Shown: positions 1 to 7,413, counted from the stretch's first letter. The stretch: 64,000 nucleotides of DNA from Desulfonatronovibrio hydrogenovorans DSM 9292 (GCF_000686525.1 NZ_JMKT01000008.1:186001-250000), one strand, 5' to 3'. Notes: generated by a model from the sequence alone, not told the origin. A program made the numbers and translations.

Positions 1-425
1 CCTATTTCAGTGGTTATTCCAAGGAAAAAGGAGAGGGTCCAGGAGCCGGGTTTAATGTGAACTATCCTTTGCCTGAAAGTCTGGATGGGAAAAAATTCAG
101 GCTGGTCCTGGAAAAAGCCCTGAAAAAGATCAACCGGTTCAAACCCCTTTTCCTGGTGGTTTGCCTTGGGCTTGATCCGGCCAAGGGAGATCCTACTGGA
201 ACCTGGTCCCTGAAGGCTGAAGATTTTGCTCTTAACGGACGGATGATAGCCTCCACCGGCCTTCCTGTCCTGGTGGTCCAGGAAGGAGGATACAGGGTCC
301 GTTCCCTGGGCGTAAATGCAGCTGCTTTTTTCCAGGGCTTGACCGGGAGTCTGCCGCAGCCAGCGGGCACTAAGGATAAAGTTTCTGCATCCAGGGGTCT
401 TGATGTACCTGGCAGGCTTCCCTAG
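1..425 (+). CDS. Histone deacetylase / acetylpolyamine amidohydrolase family, C-terminal part
   Basis: The reading frame is open from the first base and ends with TAG at 423-425, so the 5' part lies outside the window. The visible part has the C-terminal signatures of the arginase/deacetylase fold: FNVNYPLP, then GLDPAKGDPTGTW, whose first Asp matches a zinc ligand of the family, then a QEGGYRVRSLG loop carrying the catalytic Tyr position. Members of this family remove acetyl groups from small amines or lysines in a zinc-dependent reaction; the substrate cannot be told from this fragment. It reads in the same direction as the metallophosphoesterase that follows about 115 bases later. Confidence 0.85.
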   Translation, partial: YFSGYSKEKGEGPGAGFNVNYPLPESLDGKKFRLVLEKALKKINRFKPLFLVVCLGLDPAKGDPTGTWSLKAEDFALNGRMIASTGLPVLVVQEGGYRVRSLGVNAAAFFQGLTGSLPQPAGTKDKVSASRGLDVPGRLP

Positions 426-450
426 TATATTTTCTGGAGGTTGATCTCCC

Positions 451-540
451 ATGGGTTCTTGCCAGGACAGAATGCTCACCGGCTTTGATGCGGGCGTTGT
501 CCATGAGCGGGTAAAGCCATTTCTAAAAGGGATATTGTAG
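451..540 (+). CDS. Possible 29-residue ORF ahead of the phosphoesterase
   Basis: An ATG at 451 lies ten bases after a good ribosome-binding site (GGAGG at about 436-440) and opens a 29-codon frame whose TAG ends one base before the ATG of the next gene. That arrangement suggests translational coupling or a leader peptide. The peptide begins MGSCQDRMLTG and matches nothing I recognise. It could equally be chance; the case rests only on the ribosome-binding site and the exact junction. Confidence 0.25.
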   Translation: MGSCQDRMLTGFDAGVVHERVKPFLKGIL

Positions 541-541
541 G

Positions 542-1675
542 ATGCTTTTTTTTCTAGCCTTTTTTACCATCTACCTGGCCATGCACGTCTTTGTATGGTC
601 CAGGTTCTGCGTTCAGCTGAAACCTGGCTCCAGGGTGGCAGCAACCGGGTATGCCGTCTGTGTGCTGCTTGCCCTGAGCCCTGTTCTGGCTCACCTGATC
701 CCTGTTTCATGGCCCAAGATCCTGGTGTATTCCTTCTGGCAGTTCACCTTTACCTGGCTGGGAGTGATCTTTTATCTTTTTTTTCTCCAGCTGAGCGTAT
801 TTCTGCTGAAGACAGTTCTTCGGCCATTCATAGGCTCATCCTGGCCCAGAGCGGCATCATTTACCGGCATGTCCATCGTCATCCTTGCCCTGGCCATTGT
901 CGGCTACGGATTTTATGAGGCTTCAAAACCGGTCCAGGTGGTCAAGCACCAGTTTGAATCAGAAAAAATAACCAGGGACATCAGGCTGGTCTTTTTGTCT
1001 GATCTTCATCTCGGAGTTCAGAAGTCCTCCAGACGCCTGGGAGAGCTGATTCAGCTCCTGGAGCACCAGGATGCCGATCTGATAATCTTTGGAGGAGACC
1101 TGGTCAATGACCACCTGGAGTGGCTGGAGGACGAAGCTCTGCAGCTCAAGGGCCTGACTGCGCCTCTGGGCAAATTCGGAGTGCTGGGCAATCACGAGTT
1201 TTATCCCGGCCTGGATAAGTCCCTGGCCCTGTTCAGGCAGTCGGAGATAGCAGTCCTGGATGACCGGAAAAAAGATCTGGAATCAATCAACCTGACCCTT
1301 ATCGGAGTGACTGATCCTACTCCCTATCCAAGTCCCAGGGAGCATCAGGAGGAAACAACCCGGAAGCTGCTGAAGGATATCCGGCCGGACAGGTTCAACC
1401 TGCTGATAAGCCACCGGCCCTGGGGGGTTGAACACGCAGCCCGGGCCGGAGTAGATCTGCATCTGGCCGGACATACCCATAATGGACAGATATTTCCTTT
1501 CAGATATTTTGTCAGGCTGCAGTTTGACCATGTTTACGGGTTATATCAAAATTCCGGGACAAGGCTTATTGTGACCAGCGGGGCCGGAAGCTGGGGGCCT
1601 CCCATAAGGGTTCTGGCCCCGGCGGAAATTGTGGTGGTGGATATCCTGGCTAGGAACCAGGCAGGGTACAGATGA
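542..1675 (+). CDS. Membrane-anchored calcineurin-like metallophosphoesterase (YkuE/YaeI type)
   Basis: 377 residues. The N-terminal third has about four hydrophobic segments (roughly 1-20, 33-54, 60-90, 105-127). A complete metallophosphoesterase domain follows: SDLHLG (153-158), GGDLVND (184-190), GNHEF (216-220), His291 in SHRPWG, and GHTHNGQ (310-316). These are the His and Asp ligands of the dinuclear metal site. Relatives with this membrane-plus-phosphoesterase build hydrolyse phosphodiesters or lipid-linked phosphates; the substrate here is unknown. The 3' end overlaps the tail of the opposite-strand HEAT-repeat gene by 26 bases. Confidence 0.9.
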   Translation: MLFFLAFFTIYLAMHVFVWSRFCVQLKPGSRVAATGYAVCVLLALSPVLAHLIPVSWPKILVYSFWQFTFTWLGVIFYLFFLQLSVFLLKTVLRPFIGSSWPRAASFTGMSIVILALAIVGYGFYEASKPVQVVKHQFESEKITRDIRLVFLSDLHLGVQKSSRRLGELIQLLEHQDADLIIFGGDLVNDHLEWLEDEALQLKGLTAPLGKFGVLGNHEFYPGLDKSLALFRQSEIAVLDDRKKDLESINLTLIGVTDPTPYPSPREHQEETTRKLLKDIRPDRFNLLISHRPWGVEHAARAGVDLHLAGHTHNGQIFPFRYFVRLQFDHVYGLYQNSGTRLIVTSGAGSWGPPIRVLAPAEIVVVDILARNQAGYR

Positions 1676-2324
1676 CTTCAGCCCTGGTCTTGAGCAGTTT
1701 TCTGTCCCAGTAGAAAGTCAGGGATTCGGCCTGTACGGATCTCAATTTTTCCTGCAGAAGCCCGGATGGATTTCCAGTCAGGTCAAAAAAGAGACACAAA
1801 CAGACCAGGGTAAACAGATCATCATGCTTTTCCAGGGCGGTTAAGGCGTTTCCCAGCCCTTTGGCCGCAAGACCGGGCATTCCCTGGGCAAATCTGGCCA
1901 GACCCCAGAAAGCCCCCCTACGCAGGGACAGGAGTTCCAGATAGTTGTCTGCTCCGTCTGATCGTTCCACCAGATAGGAAAAAAGTATGGGATGGTATTC
2001 CTGAGCCAGATCCTGCTGGACAGCCATTATTTCTCCCATGCACTGGGCCGCGCCCCAGCCGATTCCCCCGGATTCATCATTCAGAGACCACATGAGCCGG
2101 CGCATGACCATCCTGGCCTGTTCCATGTCCTGGTCAGCTATCCTGGCCACCACGTGTCCCATGGCAGTTACGGCGTGCCACCTGGTCTGCCGGTCCGGAT
2201 TTAAGAGGGCGGAAAATACAGGTGAAAGGACTGACCTGGGATTGAACCGGTCCAGTCTGGTCAGGCCCTGGGTGATGTCTTCCCGGGCCAGGATGGCCAG
2301 GATTTCACTTTTCAGCTTTTTCAT
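1650..2324 (-). CDS. HEAT-repeat protein (DVU0298-like family)
   Basis: 224 residues, predicted all-helical and soluble, with no signal peptide. The sequence has HEAT-like helical pairs (for example RWHAVTAMGHVVARIAD and GIGWGAAQCMGEIM) and resembles a protein conserved in Desulfovibrio-type sulfate reducers. HEAT scaffolds usually bind other proteins; no enzymatic motif is visible. It lies downstream of roo on the same strand, after a 111-base gap containing a strong hairpin, so co-transcription with the oxygen-defence genes is possible but probably reduced. Confidence 0.75.
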   Translation of the reverse strand: MKKLKSEILAILAREDITQGLTRLDRFNPRSVLSPVFSALLNPDRQTRWHAVTAMGHVVARIADQDMEQARMVMRRLMWSLNDESGGIGWGAAQCMGEIMAVQQDLAQEYHPILFSYLVERSDGADNYLELLSLRRGAFWGLARFAQGMPGLAAKGLGNALTALEKHDDLFTLVCLCLFFDLTGNPSGLLQEKLRSVQAESLTFYWDRKLLKTRAEVICTLPGS

Positions 2325-2376
2325 GGTGATTTCTCTGCAGCAGCTTCCACCAGATCTTTGAAATGAGAATAATCAG

Positions 2377-2416
2377 GCAGGACCTGGGCCGGGATTAATC
2401 CTGGTCCAGGTCCTGC
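2377..2416 (-). terminator. Long perfect-arm hairpin after roo
   Basis: A 40-base inverted repeat with two 20-base arms, differing only at two G:U-compatible positions and with essentially no loop, begins 20 bases after the roo stop codon. No clear T-run follows on the minus strand. It is therefore better described as a 3' stabilising or processing hairpin than as a textbook intrinsic terminator. Confidence 0.5.
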
Positions 2417-2435
2417 ACAGGTAGCAGGAATGCTG

Positions 2436-3647
2436 TCAGTGCTTCTGTCCAGCGACTTTCTCTTTGATGCTTCTGGCCAGAGTTTTACCCATCTCTCTGC
2501 ACCTGGCCAGATCCTCATGAGTAGGAACGTTCTGGACCTTCAGAGGAGGAACCGGGACATCAAAGCCGGCTGTTTCCAGTATGTCCGCCATGGCTTTGGG
2601 TGCTTCGCCGCTCCATCCAAAGGACCCCAGGGCAGCCCCGATCCGGCCTTTGGGCTTGAGCCCCTTCATGTAGGTCAAAAAATTAGCCATCAATGGAAGC
2701 ATGCCGTTATTATGGGTGGGAGAGGCGCATATAAGGGCTGCAGCGTCTGAGAATTCACCCATCACGTCACTGTGGTGGAATTTTTTCAGGGACATGAAAT
2801 TGATTTCCAGGCCTTCCTCAACCAGGGCATCTCCCAGGGCCTTGAGCATCTTTTCCGAACTGTGCCACATGGTATCAAAGACCAGGACCGCTTTTTCCCT
2901 GATTCTCTGACTGGAAAAGTCATCATAAGCCTTTAGAATTTCAGGAACATGAGACCGCCAGACAATTCCGTGATCCGGTGCGATCATGTCAATTTCCAGG
3001 CCTGATTCCCTGACCCTGGCCAGGGCTTTCTGCACAAAGCCGGAAAAGGGAAGAATAATATTTGTATAGTAATGTCTGGCCTCGGACAGGAGCAGGCTGA
3101 GGTCATTCTGGTCGTCAAACAAACGGGTTGTGGCTATGTTCTGGCCAAAGGCGTCGCTGGAAATAAGGAGCTTGTGCTCCGGAATATAGGAGAACATGGT
3201 ATCTGGCCAGTGAAGCATTCTGGCTTCCATGAACTGGACATTTGTCTGGCCCAGAGAGATGGAGTCACCGTCCTTGACCACCTGAACAGGCCAGTCCGGC
3301 CTGTGAAAGTGGCTGAGCAGGGACTTTTCTCCCATGGGAGAGCAGAATATCTTTTCAGGAGAGCACTTCTCCACCATAAAGGGAAGGGCTCCGGAATGGT
3401 CCAGCTCCACATGGTTGACCACAAGATAGTCAATATCAGACGGTTTGATCAGCTTGTGAATCTGGTGATAGAGGTCCAGCCTGAATTTTTCCGGAACCGT
3501 GTCAAAGAGGGTTACTTTGTCGTCCAGGACCAGAAAGGCGTTATAGGTGGTTCCCCTTCTGGCCAGAGAATAGCCGTGGAAATTTTTGATATTCCAGTCC
3601 ACGGCCCCCACCCAGTATACATTCTTTTTAATTTCAACTACTGCCAT
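2436..3647 (-). CDS. roo: Rubredoxin:oxygen oxidoreductase (flavodiiron protein)
   Basis: 403 residues, matching the size of Desulfovibrio ROO. It reduces O2 (and often NO) to water with electrons from rubredoxin. The diiron ligands fall at the numbering known from D. gigas ROO: His79, Glu81, Asp83 and His84 in HVELDH, His146, Asp165 and His226. The flavodoxin domain starts near residue 253 (VFDTMWHSSEKM). I start at the ATG at 3647, preceded by GGAG, rather than at an upstream in-frame ATG that lies inside the rubredoxin gene. It is the last gene of the dfx-rubredoxin cluster. The short gap to its rubredoxin partner holds a hairpin. Confidence 0.96.
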   Translation of the reverse strand: MAVVEIKKNVYWVGAVDWNIKNFHGYSLARRGTTYNAFLVLDDKVTLFDTVPEKFRLDLYHQIHKLIKPSDIDYLVVNHVELDHSGALPFMVEKCSPEKIFCSPMGEKSLLSHFHRPDWPVQVVKDGDSISLGQTNVQFMEARMLHWPDTMFSYIPEHKLLISSDAFGQNIATTRLFDDQNDLSLLLSEARHYYTNIILPFSGFVQKALARVRESGLEIDMIAPDHGIVWRSHVPEILKAYDDFSSQRIREKAVLVFDTMWHSSEKMLKALGDALVEEGLEINFMSLKKFHHSDVMGEFSDAAALICASPTHNNGMLPLMANFLTYMKGLKPKGRIGAALGSFGWSGEAPKAMADILETAGFDVPVPPLKVQNVPTHEDLARCREMGKTLARSIKEKVAGQKH

Positions 3648-3670
3648 AATTACTCCGGAATTGGTCTGGG

Positions 3671-3691
3671 CAGGCCCCTTTGAGGGGCCTG
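3671..3691 (-). repeat. Hairpin between rubredoxin and roo
   Basis: An 8-base inverted repeat (CAGGCCCC / GGGGCCTG, five-base loop) lies in the 56-base gap between the rubredoxin stop and the roo start. There is no U-tract on the minus strand. It may mark RNA processing or set the ratio of rubredoxin to ROO message. Confidence 0.5.
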
Positions 3692-3703
3692 TCCTGTTTC
3701 TGA

Positions 3704-3865
3704 TCAGGCTTCCTTGACAAAATCGTCCTTGGTGGCACCGCAAACAGGACAAACCCATTCAGCAGGCAGGTCTTCAAACCTGGTTCCTGCTGGTATGCCG
3801 TTGTCCGGATCGCCTTCAGCAGGATCGTAAACATAGCCGCAGATTTCACAAATCCATTTTTCCAT
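3704..3865 (-). CDS. rub: Rubredoxin
   Basis: 53 residues, standard rubredoxin length. The four cysteine iron ligands are Cys6 and Cys9 (CEICGY) and Cys39 and Cys42 (CPVCG), with the classical aromatic core ([12 protein letters not shown]). It carries single electrons at low potential to ROO, the next gene. The start is the ATG at 3865, 13 bases after the stop of the preceding rubredoxin-like gene. Confidence 0.96.
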   Translation of the reverse strand: MEKWICEICGYVYDPAEGDPDNGIPAGTRFEDLPAEWVCPVCGATKDDFVKEA

Positions 3866-3878
3866 GTCAGCCTCCTTG

Positions 3879-4055
3879 TTACTGGTTGTCCTTTGGTTCT
3901 GCTTTTTCAACAAAATATTTCTTTTTGGTGCCACACTGGGGGCAGCACCAGTCTTCAGACAGTTCGTCAAAAAGGGTGTTTTTCTTAACCCCGGACCTTT
4001 CGGCCAGAACAGGGTTGTACACATACCCGCACACTGCGCATTCATATTTTTTCAT
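3879..4055 (-). CDS. Second rubredoxin-like protein, 58 residues
   Basis: A short frame between two longer rubredoxins that is easily missed. It starts at the ATG at 4055 ([15 protein letters not shown]) and ends at TAA 3879-3881. Ligands are Cys6, Cys9, Cys38 and Cys41, so the spacing between the two cysteine knuckles is one residue shorter than in the neighbour. The second knuckle reads WCCPQCG, with an extra Cys37 beside the ligand pair. A charged tail ([10 protein letters not shown]) extends the C-terminus. Intergenic gaps of 13 bases on both sides indicate co-transcription. The changed loop suggests a different redox potential or partner, which is inference. Confidence 0.9.
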   Translation of the reverse strand: MKKYECAVCGYVYNPVLAERSGVKKNTLFDELSEDWCCPQCGTKKKYFVEKAEPKDNQ

Positions 4056-4068
4056 GGTCTAAAAATCC

Positions 4069-4275
4069 TCATTTTTCATTCAATGCTGATCCGGGTCCGG
4101 CCAGGGGTCGGAAGCATTTTTTTCCCCCACCGCAGACCGGGCATTTCCAGTTTTCAGGCAGGTCGTTGAAGCTTGTTCCTTTGCCAACTTTGCCTTTACG
4201 GTCACCTTTGTCTGGATTGTAAATACAGCCGCAGTTGACCATCTGACACTGCCACATTTCTTCTGGAGCGGCCAT
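4069..4275 (-). CDS. Rubredoxin of the CX4C (Rd-2) type
   Basis: 68 residues. The first cysteine pair is Cys10 and Cys15 (CQMVNCG), two residues wider than the usual CX2C. The second is a normal CPVCG. The YNPDKGDRKGK stretch and this CX4C knuckle recall the second-type rubredoxin described from Desulfovibrio desulfuricans. It likely shuttles electrons within the operon, perhaps to desulfoferrodoxin. It starts at the ATG at 4275, 12 bases after dfx. Confidence 0.92.
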   Translation of the reverse strand: MAAPEEMWQCQMVNCGCIYNPDKGDRKGKVGKGTSFNDLPENWKCPVCGGGKKCFRPLAGPGSALNEK

Positions 4276-4287
4276 GGTGAGACTCCT

Positions 4288-4668
4288 TCAGTTTTCAGCC
4301 TTCCACAGGCCGTGAATATTGCAGAATTCTCTTACAGTGATTTGGTCTGCTTTAATGCAGAAATCAGCTTCAGGCTTTTGACCGGGTTTGAGAAATTCAC
4401 GGTAGGTCCGGCCATCAGCGATGATTTCAATCCATTCAATATAGTGCTTTTCTTCCATGGGATGAGCAACACTGCCAACCAGGACCCTGTAACCGTCAGC
4501 GGTTTTTTCAATAACCGGGACATGTTTTTCCTTTGCCGCATCAACTGTGTTTTCAGTAAAACGCTTCATGGGCTGGCCGCAGCAGACCAGTTCACCATCT
4601 CCGGTGTGCAGGACCTCCACAATATTTCCGCATGCATCACATTTGTAGACTTCAAGCAATCCAGTCAT
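4288..4668 (-). CDS. dfx: Desulfoferrodoxin (two-iron superoxide reductase)
   Basis: 126 residues, the canonical length. It reduces superoxide to hydrogen peroxide without releasing O2. Center I ligands are Cys10, Cys13, Cys29 and Cys30. The catalytic Center II has His49, His69, His75, His119 and Cys116, with Glu47-Lys48 beside it, all at canonical positions. The ATG at 4668 is preferred because GAGGTG just upstream is its ribosome-binding site; that GTG itself could be misread as the start. It is the first gene of the leftward set dfx, three rubredoxins, roo. Confidence 0.97.
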   Translation of the reverse strand: MTGLLEVYKCDACGNIVEVLHTGDGELVCCGQPMKRFTENTVDAAKEKHVPVIEKTADGYRVLVGSVAHPMEEKHYIEWIEIIADGRTYREFLKPGQKPEADFCIKADQITVREFCNIHGLWKAEN

Positions 4669-4752
4669 GGTCACCTCGATAATGTTGAGTTTGATTAATA
4701 ATCAGACACAGTTCTATACTTAAACAGTGTCCTATAGCGTGGCAAGGTTTTA

Positions 4753-4769
4753 ATTTATAATAGATAAAT
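4753..4769. promoter_or_regulatory. Candidate PerR/Fur-like operator upstream of dfx
   Basis: A perfect 6-base inverted repeat, ATTTAT-AATAG-ATAAAT, lies in an AT-rich stretch about 85-100 bases upstream of the dfx start, the promoter region of the oxygen-defence operon. Its shape is like PerR boxes, and a PerR-like gene lies nearby. This rests on sequence symmetry only. Confidence 0.3.
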
Positions 4770-4778
4770 GGTTCAGAT

Positions 4779-4806
4779 AAAAAAAGGCAGGCCAGCTGGC
4801 CTGCCT
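4779..4806 (-). terminator. Intrinsic terminator of perR-rbr
   Basis: A 22-base perfect palindrome (arms AGGCAGGCCAG / CTGGCCTGCCT) is followed on the minus strand by seven T residues, 24 bases past the rubrerythrin stop. Confidence 0.9.
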
Positions 4807-4829
4807 TTTGGTCCGGGATTACGGGAGAG

Positions 4830-5408
4830 TTATTGCCAGCTTTCACACAGGACTTCAAAGTGGGCTTTGGGATGAGCGCAGGAGGGGCATTCATCCAAGG
4901 CTTCCTTGCCTTTGTGGGTGAATCCGCAGTTCTGGCACTTCCAGACAACTTCCTCGTCCTTTTTGAAGACCCTGTCCTTTTCAATATTGGCGATAAAGCT
5001 TCTGTATCTTCTTTCGTGGAGCTGTTCAGCAACAGCTATGGCCTCCATGGCTGCGGCAACCTGGGGAAAGCCTTCTTCCATAGCGACTTTGGCGAACTCA
5101 GGATACATGGTTTCATGTTCATACCGCTCACCGTTGGCTGCTTCATGCAGATTTTCCATGGTGGTCCCTATTTTCCCAGCTGGAAAGGCAGCCTGGATTT
5201 CCACCTCGCCACCCTCCAGGAACTTGAAGAGCCTTTTGGCATGCTCTTTTTCCTGATTGGCAGTTTCCTCAAAGATATTGGCAAGCTGGACATAACCATC
5301 TTTCCGGGCCTGCTTGGCAAAGTAGGTGTACCGGTTGCGGGCCTGGGATTCGCCGGCAAAAGCAGTCAGGATGTTTTTCTCGGTCTTGGTACCTTTAACA
5401 GATTTCAT
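4830..5408 (-). CDS. rbr: Rubrerythrin
   Basis: 192 residues, usual length about 191. It is a cytoplasmic peroxidase that reduces hydrogen peroxide. The N-terminal four-helix diiron domain shows Glu20, Glu53, His56, Glu94, Glu97, Glu128 and His131. The C-terminal rubredoxin domain has Cys158, Cys161, Cys174 and Cys177 (CQNCG, CPSCA). The ATG at 5408 follows AGGAGG. It lies just downstream of the PerR-like gene on the same strand, an arrangement typical of peroxide-responsive control in Desulfovibrio. It would remove the peroxide made by desulfoferrodoxin from the next operon. Confidence 0.97.
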   Translation of the reverse strand: MKSVKGTKTEKNILTAFAGESQARNRYTYFAKQARKDGYVQLANIFEETANQEKEHAKRLFKFLEGGEVEIQAAFPAGKIGTTMENLHEAANGERYEHETMYPEFAKVAMEEGFPQVAAAMEAIAVAEQLHERRYRSFIANIEKDRVFKKDEEVVWKCQNCGFTHKGKEALDECPSCAHPKAHFEVLCESWQ

Positions 5409-5454
5409 TTTTTCCTCCTAAGGGATGTTTTAATTAAAGGGTTAATCGTGTTGG

Positions 5455-5850
5455 TCACGACAGTTCTTCAGACTGGAGTTTTTGGCATTCAGGGCAGAGC
5501 CCCAGGATTTCCAGCCTGATTCCTGTAATGGTAAACTCGGAATCTATTTCAGTAAGCTGCTCAGGATCAATGGTCAGGCCAGCCTCGATGTCCCGAACCC
5601 GGCCGCAACCTGAGCAGATGACATGCAGATGATCTTCAGGCGTACCGTCAAATCTTTTCTGGTCTCCGCAGGTGTCTATTTTTTTAATATGCCCCTGTCT
5701 GCAGAGGATATCAAGGTTGCGATAGACAGTACCCAGACTGATGGCAGGCATGTCCATCCGGACCCGGTCATATATCTCTATGGCCGTAGGATGTGATTTG
5801 GTCTGCTTCAGTTTTTCCAGGATTATTTTTCTTTGCTTGGTAAGCCTCAT
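5455..5850 (-). CDS. perR: Fur-family repressor, PerR-like
   Basis: 131 residues. A winged helix (about 1-70, with AISLGTVYRNLDIL as the recognition region) is followed by the metal-binding dimerisation domain. DHLHVICSGCG gives the regulatory His pair and the first structural-zinc CxxC (79-82); CPEC (119-122) is the second CxxC. I chose the ATG at 5850, preceded by GAGGCGG, over an ATG 48 bases upstream. The position before rbr supports a peroxide sensor; Fur or Zur cannot be excluded on sequence alone. Confidence 0.85.
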   Translation of the reverse strand: MRLTKQRKIILEKLKQTKSHPTAIEIYDRVRMDMPAISLGTVYRNLDILCRQGHIKKIDTCGDQKRFDGTPEDHLHVICSGCGRVRDIEAGLTIDPEQLTEIDSEFTITGIRLEILGLCPECQKLQSEELS

Positions 5851-5867
5851 GTCCGCCTCTTTTTCGG

Positions 5868-5886
5868 AATGATTACTATTAGCATT
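5868..5886. promoter_or_regulatory. Candidate autoregulatory operator of perR
   Basis: A 19-base imperfect palindrome (AATG...CATT ends, AT-rich core) lies 18-36 bases upstream of the perR start, where an autoregulatory Fur/PerR box would be expected. Symmetry is partial. Confidence 0.3.
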
Positions 5887-5904
5887 AACCCCTGTCAAGT
5901 AAAA

Positions 5905-5950
5905 TTTTTAAAAAAAGTAAACGGCCTGAAAGCCGCCGGCTTTCAGGCCG
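5905..5950 (-). terminator. Intrinsic terminator of the ComEA-like gene
   Basis: A 12-base perfect stem (5922-5933 with 5939-5950) and a 5-base loop are followed on the minus strand by a T-rich run at 5909-5917, about 55 bases after the ComEA-like stop. Confidence 0.85.
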
Positions 5951-6005
5951 AATCCCTTTCATATGCCAGGGCCTGGCTACTGACAGTGCTCAGAGAAAAA
6001 GCTCC

Positions 6006-6272
6006 TCATTCAATGCTGATCAAATCCTTGATTTCGTTATACCGGACTTCTCCAATACCTGGAACCTGCATGATGTCCTCTGTTTTGGTGAAAGGAAACT
6101 CCTGGCGGTAGTCTATGATCCTTTCAGCCAGGGCCGGACCGATGCCGGGAAGGGATGTCAGCTGTTCAGCATCTGCGGTATTTATATTGATCTGGGTGCT
6201 GCTGAGGCCGGCAACAGGGGCAAATAAAAGGGAAAGTAAAATAATGGCAGTGATAAAAAAGCTGCGTTTCAT
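6006..6272 (-). CDS. ComEA-like helix-hairpin-helix DNA-binding protein
   Basis: 88 residues. A signal peptide (MKRSFFITAIILLSLLFAPVAG) is followed by two helix-hairpin-helix motifs (INTADAEQLTSLPGIG and TEDIMQVPGIGEVRYNEI). It is the soluble part of ComEA, a periplasmic binder of double-stranded DNA in natural transformation, and small stand-alone forms are common. The ATG at 6272 is chosen because GGAGGT lies just upstream; a GTG within that ribosome-binding site would add five unlikely residues. It is single-gene with its own terminator. Confidence 0.88.
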   Translation of the reverse strand: MKRSFFITAIILLSLLFAPVAGLSSTQININTADAEQLTSLPGIGPALAERIIDYRQEFPFTKTEDIMQVPGIGEVRYNEIKDLISIE

Positions 6273-6659
6273 GAGGTTTACCTCCACAAAGAGTTAAGCA
6301 TGAAAGCCCTTGGCATATGAAGGATTTCAATTAGTTGCTATTTTTAGCAGACTTTATAGTTTTGTGCAAGCAAATTTGAAAGATGTGGATTTGTCCAGCC
6401 CTGGTTAGGGGCAAAATGTTCAGCAGGAAGGGTCAGGTCCCTCCCAGGTCCTGTCCATGGCCCGGGTAGAGTATTTGCGTGAAGTTTCAGGCGCCATCCT
6501 GGTGTCCGGCAGCTGACCGGAAATGGAGATTTTTGATCTGAGAAGAGTTAATGGAGAAAAAAGAGAACTAAGATGGTTTATGACCGGGGAGGGCCTTAAA
6601 AGTTCAAGACCCAAGGCCTGTAAGCAGTTCTCTTTTTATTATTGGGCTGAAACAGGAAC
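6273..6659. other. Intergenic stretch with no supported gene
   Basis: About 390 bases between the ComEA-like gene and the terminator of the next gene. Short frames exist on both strands but lack ribosome-binding sites and recognisable sequence. A plus-strand frame at 6421-6522 ends in MARVEYLREVSGAILVSGS and could be a remnant of a lost gene. I see nothing firm. Confidence 0.4.
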
Positions 6660-6695
6660 AAAAAAAGGCCCGGCTGAGTGCCGGGCCTTTTAAAA
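6660..6695 (-). terminator. Intrinsic terminator
   Basis: Arms AAAAGGCCCGGC / GCCGGGCCTTTT with a 5-base loop, then seven T on the minus strand, about 20 bases past the stop of the gene at 6714-7157. Confidence 0.9.
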
Positions 6696-6713
6696 GGTAT
6701 CAGGGAAAACAAG

Positions 6714-7157
6714 CTACTGGCTTAACTCCTGCTGGACCTGCTGCAACAGATCTCTGGCCTGCTCAAGCTTGGCCTTTTGTTCCTCGCTGACCTGCCCGCC
6801 GATATAGCCGGCCTTTTGAGCCATTTCATCAAGCATTCCGCCCAGGACCATGTTCTTGACCACATCGGGCAGCTGTTCAATTTCAGCTATGCGGGCATCC
6901 ATTTCCACCATCTTGTTGTCAAGATCCTGAATCATCTCTCTGGTCTCGGTGATCAGGTCAACCTTGCCTGAAATTTCATCCATGTTTTTGTTCAAGGCAT
7001 AATAAAAAATGATTAAAAGAAAGACAGCAAGAACAGAAACTATTACTCCGACCTTGCCCATATCTCTTTTGCCTCCGCCAAGTTCTTCAGCAGAATAAGC
7101 CGGATTGGAAGCAGCCAGGTTTTCTTCACCAACCGGTTTGATTTTTTCCTGTGACAT
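6714..7157 (-). CDS. Single-pass membrane protein with coiled coil
   Basis: 147 residues from the ATG at 7157, preceded by AGGAGGT. A cytoplasmic stretch of about 35 residues and one transmembrane helix (VGVIVSVLAVFLLIIFYYAL) come first. A long heptad-rich, mostly Glu/Asp/Met region follows (about 60-105), and a Gln-rich amphipathic end (DLLQQVQQELSQ). No known domain. It is probably an inner-membrane-anchored, periplasm-facing structural or partner protein. It is flanked by terminator-like hairpins, so transcribed alone. Confidence 0.75.
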   Translation of the reverse strand: MSQEKIKPVGEENLAASNPAYSAEELGGGKRDMGKVGVIVSVLAVFLLIIFYYALNKNMDEISGKVDLITETREMIQDLDNKMVEMDARIAEIEQLPDVVKNMVLGGMLDEMAQKAGYIGGQVSEEQKAKLEQARDLLQQVQQELSQ

Positions 7158-7235
7158 TAACAACGACCTCCTTTAAGAATTTTATGTCCGTATGAGTCGG
7201 AAATAGATGAAACAGTTTTTTCCACAAGGCTGATA

Positions 7236-7272
7236 AAGCAGGACAGCAGTAGATAAATCCGCTGTCCTGCTT
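7236..7272 (-). terminator. Hairpin downstream of the UPF0210 operon
   Basis: A 12-base perfect stem (AAGCAGGACAGC / GCTGTCCTGCTT) with a 13-base loop, about 140 bases after the UPF0210 stop. No T-run follows in either direction, so its terminator role is uncertain. Confidence 0.4.
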
Positions 7273-7413
7273 ATGTTTATCTGATAAACTTTATTACATG
7301 ATTAGCCGGTGCTTAGCAAGCCTTAACTGGGGTCCGGCCAGAAGGAAATTTTTAGTTAAAGACTTAACTGGTTGATTTTTATCAGCAGACCGGGCACATC
7401 ATCTGAGCAATAT

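Noticed and set aside
3879-4055. Middle rubredoxin as a decayed pseudogene
   Set aside because: All four ligands are intact, the frame is uninterrupted, and its 13-base spacing on both sides is regular.
6420-6614. 64-codon minus-strand frame, and a plus-strand frame ending at 6522
   Set aside because: No ribosome-binding site or family likeness; at best a remnant.
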